A stretch of DNA of 64,000 bases from TK10-74A sp965263065 (lineage in GTDB: Bacteria > Chloroflexota > Dehalococcoidia > Bin125): positions 1,860,001-1,924,000 of the forward strand of contig CBDHGH010000003.1 in assembly GCA_965263065.1 (NCBI GenBank), in the 5' to 3' direction. Position 1 is the stretch's first letter. Each line of letters starts with the position of its first letter. The position numbers were made by a program, and so were the translations under genes. The notes under the pieces were generated by a model, which saw only the letters and a list, made by a program, of their open reading frames with translations, was not told where the DNA came from and made no database searches. Shown piece after piece: positions 1 to 7,851 of the stretch.

Positions 1-767
1 GCCGCCGCCGCCCACGCCCCCGGCAGCGCCGCGACCGGCGGCATCCGCGTGGCGTCGTGCCGCCACTGTATCCGCGTGCGCCCGCCGAACCGCCGGCGCA
101 GATCCGCCATCGTCCCCTCGGCGATGATCTTGCCCCGTGCGATGATCCCGATGCGGTCGGCCAGCGCCTCCGCCTCGTCGAGGTAGTGCGTGGTGAGCAG
201 CACCGTCCGCCCCAGCGACGCCAGCCCCCGCACCACGTCCCACGCCTGCCGTCGCGCCGCCGGGTCGAAGCCCGTCGTCGGCTCGTCCAGGAAGATCAGC
301 TCCGGCCGACCGATCACCGCCACCGCCAGATCCAGCCGTCGCCGCTGCCCCCCGCTCAGCTTCCCGGCCCGCCGATCCGCCGCCTCCGACAGCCCCACCA
401 GCTCCAGCGCCTCCGCCGGCGACATCGGCGCCGGATAGAGCGCCGCCTGGAAGGCCAGGATCTCGCGCGGCGAGAGCAGCTCCTGCGTCGCCGAGTTCTG
501 GAACGCGATCCCGATCCGCGTGCGGTACGCGAGGCTGCCCTTGCCCGGGTCCATGCCCAGAACCTGCACATCGCCCTCGTCGCGACGGCGGAAGCCCTCC
601 AGGATCTCGACGGTTGTCGTTTTGCCGGCGCCGTTGGGACCCAGCAGCGCGTAGATCTGCCCCGCCTCGATCGTCAGATCGACGCCGTCGGCCGCGCGGA
701 TCGCGCCGTAGCGCTTGACCAGGCCGCGCACCGCGATCGCCGGCGTCTTCGTCATGGGCGCGACCAT
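1..767 (-). CDS. ABC transporter ATP-binding protein, drug-export (DrrA/CcmA) type; 3' end outside window
   Basis: Reading the minus strand from the ATG at 767 gives an ATPase with Walker A (LLGPNGAGKTTT, near residue 42), the ABC signature LSGGQRRRLDLA, Walker B LIFLDEPTTGFDP and an H-loop TTHYLDEAEALADR. This is the pattern of single-domain ATPases of ABC-2 exporters, which power efflux of drugs or lipids with a separate permease. The C-terminus lies beyond position 1. The start at 767 has a GGAG element seven bases upstream; an in-frame ATG at 755 is the alternative. A small ORF and a terminator-like hairpin lie directly upstream on the same strand, which suggests attenuation control. The partner permease is probably beyond the edge. 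Confidence 0.9.
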   Translation of the reverse strand, partial: MVAPMTKTPAIAVRGLVKRYGAIRAADGVDLTIEAGQIYALLGPNGAGKTTTVEILEGFRRRDEGDVQVLGMDPGKGSLAYRTRIGIAFQNSATQELLSPREILAFQAALYPAPMSPAEALELVGLSEAADRRAGKLSGGQRRRLDLAVAVIGRPELIFLDEPTTGFDPAARRQAWDVVRGLASLGRTVLLTTHYLDEAEALADRIGIIARGKIIAEGTMADLRRRFGGRTRIQWRHDATRMPPVAALPGAWAAA

Positions 768-789
768 ACGCTGGCTCCGGGACAAAGAG

Positions 790-818
790 AACGCCCCCGC
801 GGGGATCGCGGGGGCGTT
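790..818 (-). terminator. Perfect 12-bp GC hairpin between a small ORF and the ABC gene (attenuator/terminator)
   Basis: Positions 790-801 (aacgcccccgcg) are an exact inverted complement of 807-818, leaving a 5-base loop. On the minus strand the stem is followed by TCTCTTTGT, a weak pyrimidine tail. It sits between the stop of a 16-codon ORF (851-901) and the ABC ATPase start (767), where an intrinsic terminator would act as an attenuator. Whether it terminates in vivo cannot be judged from sequence. Confidence 0.6.
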
Positions 819-850
819 GGTTCACATTGAACTGCCCCGGGTGGGGCTCA

Positions 851-901
851 TCAGTCCGTCTGCCAAACTCCGTAGAGAGCGTGAATCGCCGTGCGAATCA
901 T
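851..901 (-). CDS. Putative 16-aa leader peptide upstream of the ABC transporter gene
   Basis: The minus strand encodes MIRTAIHALYGVWQTD followed by TGA. A purine run AAAGGGGGT lies a few bases before the ATG, and a plausible -10 (TATGAT, 933-928) with a weak -35 (TTTCCG) lies upstream. The peptide ends about 30 bases before a perfect GC hairpin, which in turn precedes the ABC ATPase gene. Promoter, short ORF, hairpin and transporter gene is the layout of translation-dependent attenuation of resistance genes. No homologue is recognised, so this is inferred from layout only. Confidence 0.4.
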   Translation of the reverse strand: MIRTAIHALYGVWQTD

Positions 902-1060
902 CGAAACCCCCTTTCGCCAACGCCGCGATCATACCAGATGGCGGCGCTTGGCGGAAACCCGGCCGGGAGCGGCCCCACCGGACGGCCCCCGCGTGGCCTA
1001 CACTGATCCCTGGGCATCGGGGCCCCTGGGCATTGGGGACGGACGACCGAAGGATCGCCG

Positions 1061-2404
1061 GTGAGCTACCCCTCCACGCCAGTTGATTGGATCCCGCCCG
1101 CGCCGCCGGCGCGGGGCGACGGCCGGTCGGGCCGCCGGCCCGCCATCATCGACGCCGGGCGTCACGCCGGCCGCATCCACTTCCTGTCGTTCCTGGCGGT
1201 CGTGCTGGCCGCGCTCGTCGCGGGCTTGGCCGTCTTCATCGAGCGCGGCGATCCGCCCGTCGAGCAACCCCAGCGCCTGACCATCATCACCCTGGCCGAG
1301 GGCCCGGCGGCCGAGCCGGGACTCCGCGTGCAGCTGGCCCTGCCCGGCGTCGGCGTGGGCGCGCCCGCCTCGGTCGCATCGCTGGCCGCGACGGGGCAGG
1401 CGAGCCCCGAGACCCCCGGCGGCGACTCCGGGGTCGCGCTCACGGCGGCCCGCTACGCCCGCCACCTCGCCGCCGGCCTGCGCAGCGCCGCCGACGCCGC
1501 CGTCGTCGCCCCGCAGACCGCCGACGCCGTCCAGGTCGCGCTCGCCATCGCCACCGCCCCGCAGATCATCTACCGCATCCCGGGCGACGCCGAGGACGAG
1601 GTGCTGTCCGAGACCGCGCTCGCGGTGCGCCTGGGCCTGGGGAGCCAGGAATCGCTGCCGCCCTTCTTCAGCTACGAGATCGAGCGCGGCGACACGCTGG
1701 CGAAGATCGCCCGCCGCTTCGGCATCTCGCCCGAGTCGATCATCTTCAACAACTTCGCCATCGGCGACGGATCGCTCCTCGCCCCGGGCGGCTCGCTGAC
1801 CATCCCCACCCGCGACGGCCTCGTCTACAACGTGCGCCTCGGCGACACCCTCTACGCCCTGATCGAGAACTTCGCCGCCGACCTCGACGCCACGCTCGAC
1901 TTCCCCGGCAACAACCTGTCCAGCCCCAGCCAGATCGTCGAGGGATCCACCATCCTGCTGGTCGGCGGCTCCGCCTCCGTCGCCGGAATCGTCGGCGGCT
2001 TCAGCGCCGAGCCCGTCTACGCCATCCCCAGCTTCCGCTGGCCCCTCGGCGGCGTGCTCACCGACTTCTTCGGCTCCGCGCGCGGCAATCAACTGGGCTT
2101 CCACACCGGCGTCGACTTCTCCGCCCCCACCGGCACCTTCGTCGGCGCGGCTGCCCACGGCGTCGTCATCCAGGCCGGCTGGGAGGGCTCGTTCGGTAAC
2201 CTCGTCACCGTCGACCACGGCGGCGGCGTGCTCACGCGCTACGCGCACCTCAGCCACATCGACGTCTTCCTCGGCGAGACCGTCACCCCCGGCGACCTGA
2301 TCGGCTTCGTCGGCAACACCGGCCTCTCCTCGGGGCCCCACCTGCACTTCGAGATCATCATGGGCGGCACCTTCGTCGACCCGCTGATCTGGCTCAACTC
2401 CTGA
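1061..2404 (+). CDS. LysM-containing M23 family metallopeptidase (murein endopeptidase-like)
   Basis: The GTG start is preceded by AGGA. The 447-residue product has an N-terminal cytoplasmic stretch, one membrane segment (residues about 38-58), a low-complexity linker, a LysM domain (about 205-252, IERGDTLAKIARRFGIS), a second LysM-like repeat (about 253-305) and a C-terminal M23 domain. The M23 zinc-site motifs HTGVDF (near 348) and PHLHFE (near 427) are both present, so it should be an active Gly-Gly or cross-link endopeptidase acting on peptidoglycan outside the membrane. It runs opposite to the next gene and has no obvious operon partner. Confidence 0.93.
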   Translation: MSYPSTPVDWIPPAPPARGDGRSGRRPAIIDAGRHAGRIHFLSFLAVVLAALVAGLAVFIERGDPPVEQPQRLTIITLAEGPAAEPGLRVQLALPGVGVGAPASVASLAATGQASPETPGGDSGVALTAARYARHLAAGLRSAADAAVVAPQTADAVQVALAIATAPQIIYRIPGDAEDEVLSETALAVRLGLGSQESLPPFFSYEIERGDTLAKIARRFGISPESIIFNNFAIGDGSLLAPGGSLTIPTRDGLVYNVRLGDTLYALIENFAADLDATLDFPGNNLSSPSQIVEGSTILLVGGSASVAGIVGGFSAEPVYAIPSFRWPLGGVLTDFFGSARGNQLGFHTGVDFSAPTGTFVGAAAHGVVIQAGWEGSFGNLVTVDHGGGVLTRYAHLSHIDVFLGETVTPGDLIGFVGNTGLSSGPHLHFEIIMGGTFVDPLIWLNS

Positions 2405-2420
2405 GCCCGGCCGGCTGACC

Positions 2421-3500
2421 TCAGGTCAGCGGGTCATCCGGATCGACGTCCGTGGTCTCCGCGATCCAGTAGCGACGCCGGATGCCCATCGACATCTCCT
2501 CCAGCTGCTCCGCCATCAGGCCCGCCTGCGGCGCCGTCAGGCCCGCCCCGCCGCACACCCCGCTCAGGAACGAGCGCTTGAAGATCGTGCCCATGCTCGA
2601 GTCGACGAAGGCGATCTCGCGCGCCGCCCGCGCCAGGTAGTACTGCATCGCCTTGGCGTCGAACGGCCGCGACGGGGCGTCCGTCGGCCACAGCCCCCAG
2701 CCCAGGTAGCCGCCCCGTGCGACATGCTCCCGCAGCGCGCTGCGATGCTCCAGCAGGTCGTCGAGCCGCCCCTCGCGCCCGTCGAAGTGGATCAGATTTG
2801 GCCGCGCCGCCAGCGCCCGCGTCCAGTTGGGCGGCGCGCAGGCGTGCAGCCCCGCGATCGCCCCCAGCGCCTGCACCGGCGCCAGCGCCTCGCGCAGCAC
2901 CGCGACCGCCGACCGCCACGTGATCGGCAGCCGCGGCTCCTCGACCGACGCCAGCGCGGGCTCGTCGAACACCAGCACGACCCGCGGCACGACCGCTTGC
3001 AGCGCCCGCGCCTGCGCCGCCGCCGTCCGGCCCAGGAAGCGCGCCAGCCAGAGCAGCGTCTCCGGGTCGTCGTGCGGCGCGGCCCCGGCTGCGTCGCGGG
3101 TCAGCATCGACAGCGTCAGCGGCCCCACGATCTGGCCCTTGATGATCGGCGGACGCTCGCCGGGCGGCAGCGCCTCGAGCGCCGCGATGAACGCGTGCAG
3201 CCCCGCCGCCCGCTCGGCCGGCGGCAGCCCCGCCGCCTGCAGGGCCGCCTCGAGCGCGCCCGCGTCGGTCGTCCCCGGCCAGCGCAGCCGGGCGCCGTCC
3301 CAGCGCGCCCCCGGCAGACCGAGCCCCGCCTGCGGAACCATCTCCTCCTGCGCCGCCCGATTGGGCAGCTGCGGCCAGAACGGCATCCGCCCGTACGTCC
3401 GCAGGACGTCGGCGACCGCCTCGGCGGGATCGGTGTGGTGCGTCGACCCCACGCCGCTGGGGAAGAGGGGGATGTGCATCGACGGGCGCGGGTTGCTCAT
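2421..3500 (-). CDS. UROD/MetE-like protein (cobalamin-independent methionine synthase C-terminal fold)
   Basis: The 359-residue product resembles the stand-alone MetE/uroporphyrinogen-decarboxylase TIM-barrel proteins of Chloroflexota and archaea: an N-terminal FPSGVGSTHHTDPAEAV, a central IIKGQIVGPLTLSM, a strand with VFDEPALAS, and GLHACAPPNW with the Cys/His pair typical of zinc-binding methyltransferase barrels. A methyl-transfer role is likely, but the substrate cannot be named. The open frame extends upstream to 3719, but the start is placed at ATG 3500 because homology-like sequence begins there; ATG 3482 is the alternative. It converges with the M23 peptidase gene, 16 bp away. Confidence 0.72.
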   Translation of the reverse strand: MSNPRPSMHIPLFPSGVGSTHHTDPAEAVADVLRTYGRMPFWPQLPNRAAQEEMVPQAGLGLPGARWDGARLRWPGTTDAGALEAALQAAGLPPAERAAGLHAFIAALEALPPGERPPIIKGQIVGPLTLSMLTRDAAGAAPHDDPETLLWLARFLGRTAAAQARALQAVVPRVVLVFDEPALASVEEPRLPITWRSAVAVLREALAPVQALGAIAGLHACAPPNWTRALAARPNLIHFDGREGRLDDLLEHRSALREHVARGGYLGWGLWPTDAPSRPFDAKAMQYYLARAAREIAFVDSSMGTIFKRSFLSGVCGGAGLTAPQAGLMAEQLEEMSMGIRRRYWIAETTDVDPDDPLT

Positions 3501-3925
3501 GGGCGGGATGGGCTCGCTTTCCGTGCAAGTGACCGCCGGACGACCGCCGGCCGGTGGAAATCGGCGTCCCGGCTTGTCAGAACGGGCGATCGGAGTGTAT
3601 TCGGCTGCCGAATCCGGCGTATCTCCATAAGTTACGGCCGCCTTGGCCCGATCGACCGGTACGATCCTACTCGCGATGCCGGGAGCAGCCCGCAGTCGGA
3701 TCGGCGCTGGGCGGGGCATGCGGCAGCGGGGAGTCGGGGAGAACGTGCCGTCCGGTGGGAAAGAGCCCGCACAATATGTAGTGCGGCCTAGCCTTGACGA
3801 ACCCCAGATATGCCCCTATCTTCCTGGGACAGCGATCAATCGCTCATTCGCTTGCGTTGTTACTCCGTTAGAACATAACACCTAACTACGCGAGCGTCGG
3901 TGGCGCGGAGCGGGCCGCGCCGGAC
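3501..3925. other. Intergenic region between divergent MetE-like and nrdJ genes
   Basis: About 425 bp without a convincing gene. It should hold the divergent promoters of the two flanking genes. I looked for a cobalamin riboswitch before the B12-dependent reductase and saw no recognisable B12 box. The stretch 3770-3895 is less GC-rich than its surroundings, as expected for a promoter region. Confidence 0.5.
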
Positions 3926-4014
3926 GCGCAGTCGGACTGCACACTTGGGCCCGCGCAGTAGGACTGCACAGTTGGGCCCGCACAGTTGGACTGCACAGTT
4001 GGGCCCGCGCAGTA
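3926..4014 (+). repeat. 27-bp tandem repeat, three full copies plus a partial one, just upstream of nrdJ
   Basis: Units begin at 3926, 3953, 3980 and 4007, an exact 27-bp period. Core sequence is gcgcagtNggactgcacag followed by ttgggccc. If translation began at the upstream GTG (3900), the units would encode a 9-residue repeat close to RSRTAQLGP; otherwise they lie in the 5' leader ending 11 bp before the ATG at 4026. They could be regulatory sites for the reductase gene or a slippage-generated microsatellite. Confidence 0.85.
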
Positions 4015-4025
4015 GGGAACGTGCG

Positions 4026-6953
4026 ATGGCTCCCATGGACGCCCCACACGACGACAGCGCCCTGGTCGACGCGCCGGCCGAGGTCGCGCACGCGGAGGAG
4101 GCCGCCCCCGCCGATCCCGGCCTGGGCGCCGCCGCCCCCCTGATCCGGCGGCGCTTCACCGTCGCCGGCGAGAGCCCCTACGACGCCATCGCCTGGGAGC
4201 GCCGCACGGCCTCCATCACCTCCGACGGCGGCGAGGTCATCTTCGAGCAGGCCGATGTCGAGGTGCCCGCCTCCTGGTCGATGAACGCCACCAACATCGT
4301 CGCCTCCAAGTACTTCTACGGCGGCGTCAACACCCCCGCCCGCGAAAACTCCGTGCGCCAGCTCATCGACCGCGTGGTCGACACGATCGGCCGCTGGGGC
4401 CGCGAGGGCGGCTACTTCGGCGACGGCGAGTCCGGCGTCTTCGAGTCCGAGCTGCGCTACCTGCTGGTCAATCAGTACGCCGCCTTCAACAGCCCCGTCT
4501 GGTTCAACGTCGGCGTCGAGCCGGTGCCGCAGTGCTCGGCCTGCTTCATCAACTCCGTGCAAGACAGCATGGAGTCGATCATGGACCTCGCCACCCGCGA
4601 GGCGCTGCTCTTCAAGTGGGGCAGCGGCACCGGCAGCAACCTCTCGACCATCCGGTCGAGCAAAGAGGGCCTGTCGGGCGGCGGCGTGCCCTCGGGCCCC
4701 GTCTCCTTCATGCGCGGCTACGACGCCTTCGCCAACGTCATCAAGTCGGGCGGCAAGACCCGCCGCGCCGCCAAGATGATCATCCTCAACGCCGACCACC
4801 CCGACATCATGGAGTTCGTCTGGTGCAAGGCCGCCGAGGAGCGCAAGGCCTGGTCGCTGATCGCCGCCGGCTACGACGGCTCGCTCAACGGCGACGCCTA
4901 CTCCTCGGTCGCATTCCAGAACGCCAACCACAGCGTGCGCGTCAGCGACGACTTCATGCGCGCCGTCGAGGACGACGGCGCCTACTGGACCCGCGCCGTC
5001 ACGACCAACGAGCCCGTCGACGAGGTGCGCGCCCGCGACGTCCTGCGCGGCATCGCCGAGGCCACGCACCAGTGCGGCGACCCCGGCATGCAGTTCGACT
5101 CCACCATCAACGACTGGAACCCCTGCTCCAGCACGGACCGCATCTACGCCTCGAACCCCTGCTCCGAGTACATGTTCCTCGACGACACGGCCTGCAACCT
5201 GGCCTCGCTCAACCTGCTCAAGTTCTACGACCTCGACGCCCACCGCTTCGACGCCGAGGCCTTCAAGCACGCCGCCCACGTCCTGATCACGGCGCAGGAG
5301 ATCCTGGTCTCCAACGCCTCCTACCCCGCGCCGCAGATCCGCGAGAACAGCGAGCAGTTCCGCCCCCTGGGGCTGGGCTACACCAACCTCGGCGCGCTGC
5401 TCATGGCCCGCGGTCTGGCCTACGACTCGCCCGAGGGCCGCGGCCTGGCCGGGGCGATCACGGCCACCATGACCGGCGAGGCCTACGCCCAATCGGCCCG
5501 CGTCGCCCGGCGCGTCGGCCCCTTCGCGGCCTACCACGCCAACCGCGACCCCTTCCTGCGCGTGATCGGCAAGCACCGCGACGCCGTCGCCGGCATCGAG
5601 GCCCTCGACAGCGTCCCCGTCGCCCTGCGCGACGCCGCCCACGGCGCTTGGGACGAGGCTCTGCGCCTGGGCCGCCGTTACGGCTATCGCAACGCCCAGG
5701 CCACCGTCCTCGCGCCCACCGGCACGATCGCCTTCATGATGGATTGCGACACCACCGGCGTGGAGCCCGACATCGCGCTGGTCAAGTACAAGAACCTCTC
5801 GGGCGGCGGCTACATGAAGATCGTCAACCGCACCGTCCCCGCCGCCCTCGCGCGCCTCGGCTACGACGCCGCCGGCCGCGATCGCATCGTCGCCCACATC
5901 GACGGCCAGGGCACGATCGAGGGCGCCCCCGGCCTCGACGAGGCCCACCTGCCCATCTTCGACTGCGCCTTCAAGGCCGCCAACGGCGAGCGCAGCATCG
6001 AGCCCATGGGCCACGTGCGCATGATGGGCGCCGCCCAGCCCTTCCTCTCCGGCGCGATCTCCAAGACCGTCAACGTGCCCGAGGCCGCCAGCGCCGACGA
6101 GATCATGCAGACCTACATCGACGCCTGGAAGCTGGGCGTCAAGGCCGTCGCCATCTACCGCGACAACTCCAAGCGCATCCAGCCTCTGGAGACCACCCAG
6201 CGCGTCGATGGCGCCAAGCTCGCCGTCGCGGAAGCACCCGCCGCCTACGCCGCCCCCGCCCCCGCCCCCGGCCCGTCTTCACCAGCCGACGAGCCCACGA
6301 TCGTCGACGAGGCCGTGACCCCGCCCGCCTACCGCCGCCACCGCCTGCCCGACGACCGCCACGCCGTGATCCACAAGTTCAGCGTCGGCGAGCACGAGGG
6401 CTACCTCACCGTCGGCGAGTACGCCGGCGGCGAGCCCGGCGAGCTCTTCATCCACATCTCCAAGGAGGGCTCCACGGTCTCCGGCCTGATGGACGCCGTC
6501 GGCGCGCTGACCAGCGTCGCGCTGCAGTCGGGCGTGCCGGTGGAGACCCTGGTGCGCAAGTTCAGCCACTCGCGCTTCGAGCCCAGCGGCTGGACCCGCA
6601 ACCCGCAGATGGGCTACGCCAGCTCCATCCTCGACTACGTCTTCCGCTGGATGGGCATGCGCTACCTCGACACCGAGCGCAGCGACGTCGCCGCCGGGCA
6701 GGCCCCCCTGCCCCTGCAGCCCGCCGGCCCCGCCCGGCCGGCCGCCGGCGACGGCGCGCCCTCCGTCGGCGACGCCGTCGTGCCGGGCTTCCTCAGCACC
6801 CTGCCCATGGCGTCCGCCACCCGGCGGCGCCCCGTCGGGGAGTTTCAGAACCAGCTCGACGCACCGCTGTGCACCGAATGTGGGCACGTGATGGTGCGCA
6901 ACGGCAGTTGCTACCGCTGCTTCAACTGCGGTGCGACGTCGGGATGCAGTTAG
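4026..6953 (+). CDS. nrdJ: Adenosylcobalamin-dependent (class II) ribonucleotide reductase
   Basis: The 975-residue product reduces ribonucleotides to deoxyribonucleotides using a B12 radical. Class II landmarks are in order: CSACFINSVQDSMESIMD, KWGSGTGSNLS, a catalytic loop SNPCSEYMFLDDTACNLAS (near residue 377), the phosphate-binding APTGTIAFMMDCDTTGVEPD, a TSCPD-like region (FIHISKEGSTVSGLMDA, about residues 805-860) and a C-terminal Cys-rich ribbon (CTECG...CYRCFNCG) that binds zinc and carries the redox cysteines. Start ATG 4026 is preferred because upstream in-frame sequence is a tandem repeat; GTG 3900 would add 42 residues. A hairpin terminator follows. No nrdAB or nrdD is seen here. 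Confidence 0.96.
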   Translation: MAPMDAPHDDSALVDAPAEVAHAEEAAPADPGLGAAAPLIRRRFTVAGESPYDAIAWERRTASITSDGGEVIFEQADVEVPASWSMNATNIVASKYFYGGVNTPARENSVRQLIDRVVDTIGRWGREGGYFGDGESGVFESELRYLLVNQYAAFNSPVWFNVGVEPVPQCSACFINSVQDSMESIMDLATREALLFKWGSGTGSNLSTIRSSKEGLSGGGVPSGPVSFMRGYDAFANVIKSGGKTRRAAKMIILNADHPDIMEFVWCKAAEERKAWSLIAAGYDGSLNGDAYSSVAFQNANHSVRVSDDFMRAVEDDGAYWTRAVTTNEPVDEVRARDVLRGIAEATHQCGDPGMQFDSTINDWNPCSSTDRIYASNPCSEYMFLDDTACNLASLNLLKFYDLDAHRFDAEAFKHAAHVLITAQEILVSNASYPAPQIRENSEQFRPLGLGYTNLGALLMARGLAYDSPEGRGLAGAITATMTGEAYAQSARVARRVGPFAAYHANRDPFLRVIGKHRDAVAGIEALDSVPVALRDAAHGAWDEALRLGRRYGYRNAQATVLAPTGTIAFMMDCDTTGVEPDIALVKYKNLSGGGYMKIVNRTVPAALARLGYDAAGRDRIVAHIDGQGTIEGAPGLDEAHLPIFDCAFKAANGERSIEPMGHVRMMGAAQPFLSGAISKTVNVPEAASADEIMQTYIDAWKLGVKAVAIYRDNSKRIQPLETTQRVDGAKLAVAEAPAAYAAPAPAPGPSSPADEPTIVDEAVTPPAYRRHRLPDDRHAVIHKFSVGEHEGYLTVGEYAGGEPGELFIHISKEGSTVSGLMDAVGALTSVALQSGVPVETLVRKFSHSRFEPSGWTRNPQMGYASSILDYVFRWMGMRYLDTERSDVAAGQAPLPLQPAGPARPAAGDGAPSVGDAVVPGFLSTLPMASATRRRPVGEFQNQLDAPLCTECGHVMVRNGSCYRCFNCGATSGCS

Positions 6954-7063
6954 GAGTTGGACAGCAGCAAGCCGTCCCGCCCGCTCACGCGCGCCGGACA
7001 ACCTAATCAGCGCATCAGGCGTGGGGTAGAGCCGCCGACCCTCATTCCCACGCTGCGGCGATC

Positions 7064-7098
7064 GAGGCCCGGGACCCTATCCCGGGCCTCTTCGTGTC
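7064..7098 (+). terminator. Intrinsic terminator after nrdJ
   Basis: gaggcccggg (7064-7073) pairs perfectly with cccgggcctc (7081-7090) around a 7-base loop, followed by TTCGTGTCT. The position is about 110 bp after the nrdJ stop and immediately before the 16-bp tandem repeat. Confidence 0.7.
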
Positions 7099-7156
7099 TG
7101 CATACAGGCGTGTCTGCATACACTCGCGTCTGCATACCGGCGCGTCTGCATACAAT
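7093..7156 (+). repeat. 16-bp tandem repeat, four copies, upstream of the gene at 7189
   Basis: The core gtctgcatac starts at 7096, 7112, 7128 and 7144, an exact 16-bp period; consensus unit cgYgtctgcatacaNN. Between the nrdJ terminator and the next start codon, the array has the look of iterated operator or iteron sites, each 1.5 helical turns apart. The last copy runs into TACAAT, a possible -10. Confidence 0.85.
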
Positions 7157-7188
7157 GACGGGCGAATACTAGGAGGTTTGACGACAAC

Positions 7189-7845
7189 ATGGCCAGCACG
7201 ATGATCGACGCGGTTCCCATGCCGCCCCGCTCCCACGAGGCGACCGACGCCTGGAAGATGCTCAAGTACGCCCAGCAGAGCGCCCGGAACTTGCTCGGCC
7301 TCTTCGACGACCTAAGCGACCTCAACATCACGCCGTCGGACGAGAAGCAGGACCTGCTGCGCGCGATGGTCGTCGCGGCCGGTATCGGCCTCGAGTCGGC
7401 GACCCGGGATCTGGCCCGCAACGCGCTGCCGGGCATGCTCAACCGCGGCGACCAGGCGGCCAGCGACGCCGCGCACGCCTACATGAAGGGCCGGCTGCGC
7501 GAGCAGTCGACCGAGCTCAAGGAGCTCGCCGGCGTGCTCTCCTCGCCCCCGCCCCGGGTCGGCGTGGCCGATATCATCGTGGCCGACATGAGTTCGCGCG
7601 ATCTGACCGCCGGCCGCCTGGGGTCGCTGACGGAGTTGTTCGCCGGCGCCGACAGTATGCGGCCGCCACAGGCCGCGCTGCGGGAGGCGATCGCCTGCCG
7701 CAGCGAGATCGTCGATGAGATGGACCTCGACCCGGCCGGCCGGCGCGAGCGCTTCATGCGCACTCGCGACGACATGGTCGGCCACGCGAACACGCTGCTG
7801 GCCTGTGGCTTCGAATTCGTGCGCCACGCCGACGAGCGGCTGTAG
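7189..7845 (+). CDS. Conserved-looking helical protein of unknown function
   Basis: The 218-residue product is predicted mostly helical and has no signal peptide or membrane segment. The C-terminal third (ACRSEIVDEMDLDP...RTRDDMVGHANT) has an Arg/His spacing reminiscent of HEPN-type helical bundles, but the canonical RX4-6H is not certain and I would not name it. An AGGAGG lies 12 bp upstream of the ATG. The gene stands alone behind four 16-bp tandem repeats, which suggests specific transcriptional control. Confidence 0.7.
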   Translation: MASTMIDAVPMPPRSHEATDAWKMLKYAQQSARNLLGLFDDLSDLNITPSDEKQDLLRAMVVAAGIGLESATRDLARNALPGMLNRGDQAASDAAHAYMKGRLREQSTELKELAGVLSSPPPRVGVADIIVADMSSRDLTAGRLGSLTELFAGADSMRPPQAALREAIACRSEIVDEMDLDPAGRRERFMRTRDDMVGHANTLLACGFEFVRHADERL

Positions 7846-7851
7846 CGTCGC

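Noticed and set aside
3501..4025. Cobalamin riboswitch before the B12-dependent reductase
   Set aside because: No B12-box or supporting stem arrangement could be recognised; class II reductases are often not riboswitch-controlled.
3882..6014. A 710-codon minus-strand frame opposite nrdJ
   Set aside because: Shadow of the nrdJ reading frame; the CSPTARAQ-like repeat at its end is just the reverse reading of the 27-bp repeats.
7093..7156. The 16-bp repeat array as a CRISPR array
   Set aside because: The units are contiguous without spacers and no cas gene is present.
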